DNA from: Steinernema hermaphroditum
Lineage: Eukaryota; Nematoda; Chromadorea; Rhabditida; Steinernematidae
Direction: 5' to 3'
DNA length: 64,000 bases
Assembly (NCBI GenBank): GCA_030435675.1
Contig: CM059623.1
Coordinates: 1,886,012 to 1,950,011, forward strand
A model generated the notes under the pieces. It made no database searches and had not been told where the DNA came from. It saw nothing but the letters and a program-made list of their open reading frames with translations. The translations under genes were made by a program, and so were the position numbers. Positions 45,182-54,666 of this stretch are shown here, one piece after another (position 1 is the first letter of the stretch; each line of letters opens with the position of its first letter).

Positions 45182-46395
45182 TTCCATGTGTCAAACGATT
45201 GATTACAGCATCATCTTCTTCAATTAGTTAACATTTTATGTAGAACAGGTGAACCGTCTTTCCACCATTCAATTATACCCTAAAGCTATTGCTGCTTACA
45301 GCATTTGTCATGCTACTTGTATCTAATAAACGCTTCGTTGGTGAGATTGAGTCCAGCAGTGGGTGGAGTAGAAGTCAAAAGGTCAGTGGTTATGCTAGAT
45401 AGAGAAAGAGAGCTTCAGTCTCGGAGGCAATGCAAATTTATTGAAGTATCGTGTGTTTGACACCCAATAAATTCACTGCCTCCAGCCACAACGGCAAAAG
45501 CAAGGACTGAATGAGTATACGTCGACAACGTCCAAGATGTGTATTCACATCGGACCATCGTCGTCACCGTCGCCGTTTTAATGTGGACAGTGAACAGGGG
45601 ACGGCGACGGTGCCGCAAATGGTGTTGGACGGCCGGATGACATAGTTTTGTGTTTACATTTGAGCGACATCCGCTGTCCTAAATGAACACACATCTTGGG
45701 TATCGTCATTTGCGGTATAGCCCGATTTTTCGTAGCGCACTTATCCACGAGACGCGCCGTTGATGCCAGCCGACGGACGTTGAGTGTTCCAAGCACAACG
45801 CGAGGAAACGGGTGGGGTGGAACATTACTAGACTCTGCGGTTCCAATGCTTCTGAGTCTAGCCCCCGCTGTCTAGATGAGAGCTGCGGAGAGGCCCGACC
45901 GCTCATCACCACGACAGACAGGGGGAATGCACTTATCTGAAACAAGGATTTAGTCACGGAACGGAATCTTCATTCACAAAGTGTGACGTTGCCCATTCTC
46001 AGACGCTGCTTCCATCAATAGTTATGAGGAGGAGGTCTTAAGGATTCATCGATTATTCAGTACATCAAATTCTTGTATTACACTCAATCTATCACTTCTA
46101 TCGATATTGACCCCAATGTCTGAAATTGAAAGTGTCTGAGCCCCTGCATTCAAGCTCCTAATACGTAGATGCTGGTCAGCAAGGCTACCTTGATGAACTC
46201 AATCGAAATCATTTTTGTCTATATGATCCGCTATTCCACGTTTCCTGAATATTTGACAACTCGTCTCTATGCTTAGTACAACATAAAAACATTGAAAAAG
46301 TAAAAAAATGGTCATCTCTGCGACATCTCTATGGCAGCATGAATTTGAAACGTTGCTACATTTGATGGCCTCGAACACGACACTATCATTCGACC
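45182..46395. other. Spacer between lectin copies B and C
   Basis: Contains the LINE fragment at 45740-45930 and, next to copy C, its shared promoter block. No other gene was recognised. Confidence 0.5.
45740..45930 (-). mobile_element. 5'-end fragment of the RTE-type LINE
   Basis: On the minus strand it starts GCATTCCCCCTGTCTG, as the full LINE does at 39463, and follows the leader and first codons (ATGTTCCACC... LGTLNVRRL). It stops after about 190 bp, so it keeps the 5' end and lacks everything downstream, the reverse of usual LINE truncation. Confidence 0.7.
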
Positions 46396-47378
46396 ATGTT
46401 TCATCTCCGTGATCTCCTTCTTTTGGCGCTTCTCCATGTGTGTATTGCTGGAGAACTTGCATATCTCCGGATGTTTCCTGCTGGAACGTCCGTTCTTGGA
46501 ACGCCTTTTAAGACGATGTCCGCGGAGAAGGTGGAGGACTGTGCTGAAACGTGGTTCAACGACTCGATCTTGGCTATCAGCTACAATACGGCCTCCAAGA
46601 AGTGTCAAGGGTTCACAAAGGTGCTAGGGACCCAGAGTGAGAAGGGAACTGTGATGTCCTATATGTTTACGAAGGGAAGTGCAGCTGTATGTTCGATTGA
46701 CGTATTCGAGGACTTTAAAAAGATCGGTATGAACCATTTATGAACCATGGGTAGCTCGTATTTTTATTGCAGCCACCTGTCGGGATGGATGGTTTAAGCT
46801 GACCATCAACAGCACCACCTACTGTTATTTCGCGCTCAAAGCAAACGAATATAATGTAAGCTATTACGGTCGGCCCTCACCATTCTGTGTTTTAGAAAAC
46901 TATATCGACAGTGCACGACATTGTATTCGCCTGCAAGAAGCTCTACCCGTTCTCTGACTCTGCGTCCATCCACAGTTATGAGGAGGAAGAGGCCTTATGT
47001 ATCAACTTTAAGGGTCTATCCACTGAGCTTTGCATTTAATTTTAGTAACAAGTCCAACACTTCTTTCGATCTTGGATCCAATGAATCTCGGCGGAGTAGG
47101 AATCGGCATGCATCTAACACCCGTTAACTACGGTAACTACAAGGACACGACGAAGTGGGTCTGGGCCGACAAGTCGCCAGTGACCTATACTAATTGGAAT
47201 ATGGCTTATGGATGTCCGTATTGCGATCGATCGGATACAATGTGCTCGTATGTTGTTATGATGACTGGGGGCTACAGTAAGTGTCGGCTGTTAGTCATCT
47301 ATAATTGCTTATTCTTTAGAATGGTACCAGTGTGACATTTCATGGAAAAGACCCATTCTTTGCAAATACCGGCTATAG
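46396..47378 (+). CDS. Secreted C-type lectin-like protein (copy C)
   Basis: Five exons: 46396-46726, 46773-46855, 46896-46998, 47046-47276 and 47320-47378, 807 nt and 268 residues. Signal peptide MFHLRDLLLLALLHVCIAGE; N-terminal module with VEDCAETWFNDSILAISYN; lectin-like domain with FACKKLYPFSDSASIHSYEE, WVWADKSPVTYTNW and KWYQCDISWKRPILC. Exon lengths match copy B almost base for base. All introns here are GT-AG. It sits 1.2 kb from copy B in the same direction, so B and C are a recent tandem duplication. Confidence 0.87.
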
Positions 47379-47890
47379 TGCTTCCATGTGTCATCACGTA
47401 TGTGCTTTCTGAATGCGGAGAAACGATGCGTGATAGCATCATCCGCGCCCCCTTCAATTAATTGATTGTTTCTTAACATTTTGTATGATACGAAATCGTT
47501 CCCAAAGTACAACGAGTTTCGATCTATTTGCTTCTCTCAGACACCTCAAACATTTCGATACTATTGTTAGAGTAGGTTTGGTTGGGGTTAAGTTCTTTAT
47601 CTCCGCAAACAGGGTGGAAGAGAAGCGACGTTGTCTAGCGACGTGTAAGGATGTTTAGCCCACAAACTCTGCTGATTTGAACCCCCTTGATTCCGTTCCT
47701 GTTTGAGGCGTGCATGGAGAAGAAAGCCTGCGCTATCAGGCACAATTACATCCAGTCCTTGAACGCGTTCTGATCAGGGTCTGGTACGCACTCACGCCAG
47801 AATTGGTAGCGCCAATTTTGAAAAATTCCGTAAGCGACTCGTGGCTTGTTTCGCTGTGGAAGGTACTCATTTCGAATGTTCGTCATTACA
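47379..47890. other. Spacer between lectin copy C and the LTR element
   Basis: No gene or repeat recognised. Confidence 0.4.
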
Positions 47891-47895
47891 GTATG

Positions 47896-48153
47896 TGTTG
47901 TGATACGAATGTATGACAATTGTTGTAATTGAAATGTTAGGGTCTCACCGCGATGCCTGTCAGTACGGTGGACTGCAGCGGAGCGTGTGCCCGACACGTC
48001 TCGTGTTTTCTCCCCTTGTTGCTAGTTTGTTTATTTGTTCCGTGTTGTTATATCACGTGTTAGTTGTTTATAAAAGGTTTAATTACCCAAGTTTGAGGTT
48101 CCTCCACGTTCTCCCTCCTGCGCCAGGCACCAGGTGAGGTCGAGAACACAACA
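47896..48153 (+). repeat. 5' LTR
   Basis: 258 bp, TG...CA ends, with a TATAAAAGG box near 48071 as the likely promoter of the element. Confidence 0.95.
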
Positions 48154-48423
48154 GTGGCGATCAAGGAATACAAGCCGACGTCCACCGCGAAACCGCCGTT
48201 TCCGAAGCCCGTCGCGCCGCCTCCTCGCTTCGTCTTCCCGAGTGAAACGAAGAACTCTGCTTACGCGCTCCGGAAAGCCGTAACGCACCCCCAAGTTCTC
48301 CAAGCCGAGAACGCGATCCAAGAAACCAAGGCGTTTAGTGCTCTGTGAAGAAACCGACAGGGTGACGATTCAAGAGCCTAAATCCTTGTCGGTACAACTG
48401 AAGAGCATTGGTGATCGCTCAAG

Positions 48424-50847
48424 ATGTCCAGCGAAACATCCAAGATGGCGGAGATGATGCGTACTATGATGGAACAACTGGTCGCTCCAATGATGCAACA
48501 AATGCAGCAGCAACAACAAGCCGCCCAGCAACAGATGCAGGAGATGCAGCAACAACAGCAAGCTGCGCAGAAGCAACAAGCTGAGCGCCAGGAAAAGTTC
48601 ATCCAACGCCTGCTCTCAAGCCAAGCAAGTTCACCACCACTCTCACAAGGACTACCTCTACCGCAAGCTGTGGCACCAGCTCTACCAAGTATTGAAGACC
48701 TTGCCAAGTCTATGGAGAAGTTCCACTTTGAACCAGACCACGACCGAACGTTCGCATGGTGGTACGACAGGTACGAAACCGTGCTGACTGAAGATGCCAA
48801 GCACCTGGACGACAGTGCTCGAGTCCGCCTGCTCCTGCGCAAGCTCGACGAAGACTCCTATGAGCGCCTTGCAAGCATTTGTCTACCCGAGAAACCAGCA
48901 GAACTGCAGTTTGAAGACCTGGTCGACAAGCTCAAGAAAATCTTCGTACGCCAAGAGTCGCTGTTCAGTATCCGTCACAATGTGCTACGCATGCGCCGAG
49001 CTAAGGCTGATGATTTTGGAGTCTACACAGCGAAGATCAATCGGGCAGCCGAGCGATTCAAGCTCCCACAGATGCTGCAGAGTCCCGAAGACTTCAAGTG
49101 CCTGCTGTTCGCATCCGGATTAGACAGCCCAGAAGATGAACTATACCGTCAAGCGGTCCTGTCAAAGATGTCCAAGGAAGACAGCGTCACGCTGTTCGAC
49201 CTCCAAGCTGAATGTGAGCGCATCCAAACGCGCAAGAGCGACAGCCATCAGATCAGCCGCAAGACTGCCGATACGTTTATCCTGTCCAAGTCTAAGAAGA
49301 AGAGCCGTCAGAGGTCGCCTGTTTCGGCCAAGGACAAGAAGAACCCCAGACAGTGCTGGAACTGTCTCGGACCACATCATTCCCGATTCTGCAGTGCACC
49401 TAAGGCCAAATGCTCCAAGTGCAACAGACAAGGTCACGTCGAACAGTTCTGCGAACGCGCGAAGAAGATTCGCCCCGTCAACACCGTGCTTGTCTCTACT
49501 CTGGAAGCAGCTGACACAGATAGGCAGTACGTCTCCGTCAAGATCGACAAGAAGCCCGTGCAGTTCCTGGTCGACACCGGCGCTGAAGTCACCATCATCA
49601 CTGCAGACACGTGGAAGAAGATTGGTTCTCCTGAGCTGACGAAGACCGCGTTTAAGGCTCGAACAGCCACCGGTCACCAGCACTCCTTCAAAGGATTCTT
49701 CAACACGACGTTCGTCCTGGGAAATGCAACGTACCAGGGACCGTGCAACGTCTGGAACGAAGGCTACGGAATCAACCTCATTGGAATCGATTGGCTGACG
49801 CAAGCTGGAATCATGGAGGAACTCCGAAACGCTATCTCCCGCTTCACAAGCAAGGAAGTCTCCGTTGTCCAGCGAAGCCTCGTCACGGATCTCCACAAGA
49901 TGTTCCCAGCGCTGACCAAGGATGAAAACGGTCTGTGCACCGTCACGAAGGCGAAGCTCGTTCTGAAGCCAGATGCAGTACCCGCCTTCTCCTGTCCAAG
50001 ATCCGTCCCGCTGAACGCCGCAAGGGCTATTGATGAGGAACTGGATAGGCTGCTCCAGATGAAGGTCATCAGAAAGATCGATTTCTCCAAATGGGCCGCA
50101 CCCATCGTTGTTATCAAGAAAGCTAGTGGCAAGCTTCGTGTATGTGCTGATTTTTCAACCGGTCTCAACGAAGCTCTGGAACCTCACCAACACCCACTAC
50201 CGCTGCCAGCAACTATCTTCGCAACGCTGTCTGGAGGAGTCCGATTTTCGCAAATCGACTTACGTGATGCCTACCTGCAAGTCGAACTGGATGAAGAATC
50301 GCAGAAACTTGCCGTCATCAACACCCATCGAGGTCTATTCGCTTACAACCGTCTTGCATTCGGAATCAAGTCCGCTCCGGGAATATTCCAACAAGTCATG
50401 GACACCATCCTCTCTGGAGCCGCCGGGGCCATCGCTTACTTGGACGACATTGTCGTATCAGGAAGAACCCCAGAAGAGCACGATGCGAACGTCACCGAAG
50501 TTCTCCGTCGCCTGGAAGCTGCCGGATTCCGCATTCGTCTCGAGAAGTGTTCGTTTGGACAAGACCAGATCAAGTACCTGGGTCACATCATCTCCAAGGA
50601 AGGCCGTCGCCCGGATCCAGCAAAGATAGAAGCCATCCGCCAGATGCCAGCGCCGAACCGCGATGCCTGTCAGTACGGTGGACTGCAGCGGAGCGTGTGC
50701 CCGACACGTCTCGTGTTTTCTCCCCTTGTTGCTAGTTTGTTTATTTGTTCCGTGTTGTTATATCACGTGTTAGTTGTTTATAAAAGGTTTAATTACCCAA
50801 GTTTGAGGTTCCTCCACGTTCTCCCTCCTGCGCCAGGCACCAGGTGA
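48424..50847 (+). pseudogene. Gag-protease-reverse transcriptase part of the element, ends prematurely
   Basis: Starts MSSETSKMAEMMRTMMEQLV, followed by a glutamine-rich coiled coil. Two CCHC knuckles (CWNCLGPHHSRFC, CSKCNRQGHVEQFC) lie near residues 311-345, the aspartic protease motif LVDTGAEVTIIT near 380, and the reverse transcriptase with YLDDIVVSG near 675. After about residue 744 the frame runs into LTR-derived sequence and stops at 50845-50847. The last 60 or so residues are therefore translated LTR, not part of the polyprotein. Gag and pol are in a single frame with no frameshift site. Confidence 0.85.
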
Positions 50848-50873
50848 GGTCGAGAACACAACAGTGGCGATCA
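50657..50873 (+). repeat. Internal LTR-plus-leader fragment within pol
   Basis: 50657-50863 matches LTR positions 52-258 and 50864-50873 matches the first ten leader bases. It is bracketed by a 32-bp direct repeat of pol sequence (50626-50657 and 50881-50912). The net addition is 255 bp, so the reading frame after it is unchanged, but the LTR piece brings in a stop codon and a TATA box. Confidence 0.9.
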
Positions 50874-50880
50874 GGATGAG

Positions 50881-52983
50881 ATAGAAGCCATCCGCCAGAT
50901 GCCAGCGCCGAAGAATGTCTCAGAGCTCCGAGCGTTCCTGGGAATGGTCACTTACTATGCACCTTTTATCCCTGAGCTGCATCGCCTACGGACAGCGTTG
51001 GATGGACTTCTCAAGAAGGATGCAGTTTGGCAGTTTGAAGAAGAACAAGTTGAAGCTGTTCAGAAGATCAAGTCTGCTCTATGCTCAGATCTAGTACTCG
51101 CTCACTACGATCCTGACATCGACATTGTGGTAGCCGCGGACGCCTCTCAATATGGCATTGGTTATGTCATCTCGCACCGGTATCCAGATGGAAGCATGAA
51201 GGCCATCGAGCACGCTTCAAGAACGCTCACAAGCGCCGAAAGGAACTACTCGCAAATCGAGAAAGAAGGCCTCGCTCTCGTGTCAGCCGTCAAGAAGTTC
51301 CACCGCATGCTCTGGGGACGCCGATTCACGCTGCTCACCGACCACCAACCGCTGCTCCACATCTTTGGTCATCACAAGAAGTCCGGAATTCCCGCCTACA
51401 CCGCCGCTCGACTCCAGAGATGGGCCGTCATTTTGCTGGGATACGACTTCGAGATCAAATACTGCCGGACAACCGACTTCGGACAAGCAGATGCACTCTC
51501 GCGTCTCATCGCCGACAATCCAATGGAAGAAGAGGACAAGATCATCGCAAACTTCCTCGTTGTGCCAGAAATTCCCGGAATTGAAGATTTGCCAGTGACT
51601 GCTGAAGAAATCCGACGCGCTACCGCCGCCGATGAAGAACTCAAGCAAGTCGCGAACGCCATCCGCCAGGGAGAGCTGAAGAAGATGAGGTCAGGACCAA
51701 TGCACTGCTTCTACTCGCTACGAAACGCTATGTCCATTGTCAATGGCTGTATCCTGTTGGCAGACCGTGTAGTCATTCCAAGATCTCTTCGAGCTCGCCT
51801 GCTGAAGCAATTCCACCGTGGACATCCTGGGATGGAACGAATGAAGCGTCTCGCCAGAAGAACCGCATTTTGGCCGCAGATGAACGAAGATATTGTGAAG
51901 ACAGTCCAAGAATGCCGCTCCTGCGCCTTAGCCGCCAAGAAACCTACGCCAGTTCCACTGTCATCATGGGACGTGCCGAAGAAGCCTTGGGAGCGGATCC
52001 ACATCGACTACGCCGGGCCGATCGACGACAAATGGTATCTCATCGCCGTAGACGCCTATTCGAAATGGCCGGAAGTCATCTCCATGAAGTCGACAACAGC
52101 CGCGAAGACCACTCAAGCCCTGGACCACATCTTCGCCATCCACGGACTGCCAGAAGTTCTCGTTTCGGATAATGGTACTCAGTTCACAAGTGAACTCTTC
52201 GCTGCATTCTGCGAGCAACGTGGCATCCGCCACAAGAAGTCAGCGCCATTCCACCCGCAAAGCAATGGACAAGCCGAAAGATTCGTGGACTCGTTCAAGC
52301 GATGCTGTAAGAAGCTCACTGCTGGGGGAGGAGGATCGGTAGACGCAGTTCTCAACGAATTCCTGATGTGCTATAGGACCACTCCGCGTCCAGATGACCA
52401 AACTCCTGCTGAGAAGCTTATGGGCCGACGTCTCCGCACCATTCATGACTTGGTACGCCCATCAAGGACCGACGACCCGCGCGAGAAGGACCGAAGCATG
52501 GAAGAAGCTTTCAACCGTCAGCATGGAGCCCGTGACCGCCGTTTGGAGCCGGGAGATGCCGTCTACATGCTATGCTATCAGAAGAACTCGTCCTACTGGA
52601 AGCCAGCGACTGTAATCCAGAAGCGCGGACAGAAGATGTATGCAGTGGATGATGGCCAACGTCGACAAATCCGCCACGCCAACCAGCTCATACTCCGTCA
52701 CGGACCCGCCGAGCAATGGAAGGATTTGCTGATTCTCCTGGATGAATATGGTTTGGACTCAGCCGCCAAAGCCGCAAGAAGCTCGCCTCAGCCGATGGAT
52801 CAAGATCTGAAGACTCGCTGTGCCTCGCCGACGCCTACTCCAGATGTCTCCATTCCGAGTGCCCGCAGTGAAGTTCCACCACCTGAAGCGACGCCGCCTC
52901 GCCTTCGACGATCCACCCGTATACGACGCCCGCCGATGAAGCTCGTGATGGACCCGAAGTCGAAGCGTTACCGAGAAGTCTGA
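50881..52983 (+). pseudogene. RNase H-integrase part of the element
   Basis: Continues in the same frame as the upstream part. Contains the connection LRAFLGMVTYYAPFIPELHR, RNase H motifs (VVAADASQYGIGY, LLTDHQPL), the integrase zinc finger (HRGHPGMERM, then CRSCAL) and the catalytic core with HIDYAGP, VSDNGTQFTS and the later glutamate in QSNGQAERF. It ends with a proline/arginine-rich tail at TGA 52981-52983. Intact in itself, but separated from the reverse transcriptase by the internal stop. Confidence 0.85.
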
Positions 52984-53010
52984 TTTGGGAGTCTTCCCAA
53001 ATGGGGGAGG

Positions 53011-53268
53011 TGTTGTGATACGAATGTATGACAATTGTTGTAATTGAAATGTTAGGGTCTCACCGCGATGCCTGTCAGTACGGTGGACTGCAGCGGAGCG
53101 TGTGCCCGACACGTCTCGTGTTTTCTCCCCTTGTTGCTAGTTTGTTTATTTGTTCCGTGTTGTTATATCACGTGTTAGTTGTTTATAAAAGGTTTAATTA
53201 CCCAAGTTTGAGGTTCCTCCACGTTCTCCCTCCTGCGCCAGGCACCAGGTGAGGTCGAGAACACAACA
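53011..53268 (+). repeat. 3' LTR
   Basis: 258 bp, same as the 5' LTR by eye; near-identity of the two LTRs indicates a recent insertion. Confidence 0.95.
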
Positions 53269-53282
53269 GTATGTACATTCTA

Positions 53283-53554
53283 GGGATGCATCGGAACGCA
53301 AACCGGAACGAACCGGAATCAGTCAGAAGGTTCGGGGTTCGAATCCGCCCGCAGGCCAAACTTTTTTATGTACTTTTTCTGCACGTTTTTCCGCAGATTT
53401 AAATTTTGCTTACGTAGAATCAGACAGTGAAACAGTTTCCAGAATGTTATGTCGAGAAAATACAAAAATAAAAAAGTTTTGCTCGCGGGTGGATTCGAAC
53501 CCCGGACCTTCCGACTGATTCCGGTTCGTTCCGGTTTCCGTTCCGGTGCATCCC
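53283..53554. mobile_element. Foldback MITE with tRNA B-box in its arms
   Basis: Two arms of about 95-100 bp are inverted copies, outer ends GGGATGCATCGGAACG and GGGATGCACCGGAACG, flanked by TA on both sides. Each arm contains GGGGTTCGAATCC, matching the polymerase III B-box. There is no coding capacity. It begins nine bases after the target duplication of the LTR element. Confidence 0.8.
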
Positions 53555-53557
53555 TAG

Positions 53558-54666
53558 TACAGTCCATCCGACCCTTTTAAGTTCTTTTACGCCGAAGATC
53601 ACAGCAGCATGAACATTGACATGAACATGAATGAGTGGAAATATAAGATTCGGGTATAATTCGGGAATATAAGCGGTAAACGATTCAGAGCAAAGACGAA
53701 GTGCGAGTTCTCGGCTAATTGAGGCCAACCGCGACTGTTCAGTTGATTTTGGTCACCAATCACTGACTACACATATGGGACATCAATAAGGCTTCCAGCA
53801 GCAGTGCCCGGACTGGACGAAAGAAAAGGCCAGATGAAGCTGGTGTTTCTTCCGCTGCCCGAGACTTACAGACGCGCATTCGGCTCCCCAACCCGCTCTT
53901 CGGCCCGATTCGCGCTTATCACTGGGGAACTGTTCCCTAAGTTCTATTACGCCGAAGATCACCTTGTTGACACCTGAAAAGAGAACTTCGGTCGTCGACG
54001 TCGCAAACGGACAGGAAGCCGGCAATCTCGACCGAAAATTGCTTAACATATTGTAGCCTTTAGCTTTGGAGTCGGCAGCAGTAGCATGCGTATTGACATC
54101 AGTCATCTATCAGAAGAATATAACGACTACATTCGGTGAGGTGATCGACGATTCCATTCATTGATCATCTTTGCCTCTTCAGCGTGCGACTATTCTTCAA
54201 CGTTCCAACTGTTTGATAAACAAGGCATACTGTATATCTGCGAGAAACGAAATTGCAGCAGAAATACCCTCTTTCGTCCGCAACACTGTGATCAATTATT
54301 CGCCAAAAAAATGTGACGAATACCCGATGATTCACACTTCTTCGTGTGACGATCCCTTAAAAAATAGGTGAAGCACAAATTAATATAGAGAGTTGTTTTT
54401 GTCCAACCCTGGCAGGCTGCGACCGGTTCCAGGCGCCTGTTTACAAGTGGGCTGTTTTGCCACTTCGCTTAACGTTCGACGTCTTTCTGTGGACAGTGGC
54501 GCTAGACCACTCAGGAACGCTTTTTACACTCGAATTGCGATTGACAGCTACGATAAAAAGACGATCTCTGCAACATAACGCCCACGCCCACAACAAAAAC
54601 ACATAAAAACGCCACCATAGTCTTCTCTTGTTCAGATTGTTTGCATCGGTACTGGGATGAGCTACA
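53558..54666. other. Intergenic with weak repeat and possible exon relics
   Basis: GTTCTTTTACGCCGAAGATC near 53582 recurs as GTTCTATTACGCCGAAGATC near 53940. At 54139-54310 a GTGAGG...CTTCAG intron-like stretch joins frames containing ICEKRNCSRNT, which recalls cysteine pairs of the threonine-rich proteins at 21-27 kb but is too weak to call. Confidence 0.35.

Larger units (their letters stand above)
47896..53268 (+). mobile_element. Ty3/Gypsy LTR retrotransposon
   Basis: Two 258-bp LTRs (47896-48153 and 53011-53268), apparently identical by eye, start TGTTGTGATA and end ACACAACA. The 5-bp target duplication GTATG lies at 47891-47895 and 53269-53273. The leader after the 5' LTR starts GTGGCGATCAAGG (probable primer-binding site). 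A polypurine tract AAATGGGGGAGG precedes the 3' LTR. Domain order Gag, protease, reverse transcriptase, RNase H, integrase is that of Ty3/Gypsy. The element is defective because of an LTR-derived insertion in pol (50657-50880). Confidence 0.95.

Noticed and set aside
50660..50847. C-terminal tail of the gag-pol frame, also seen as separate frames near 48079-48137 and 53028-53252
   Set aside because: These are translated LTR sequence, not protein-coding.
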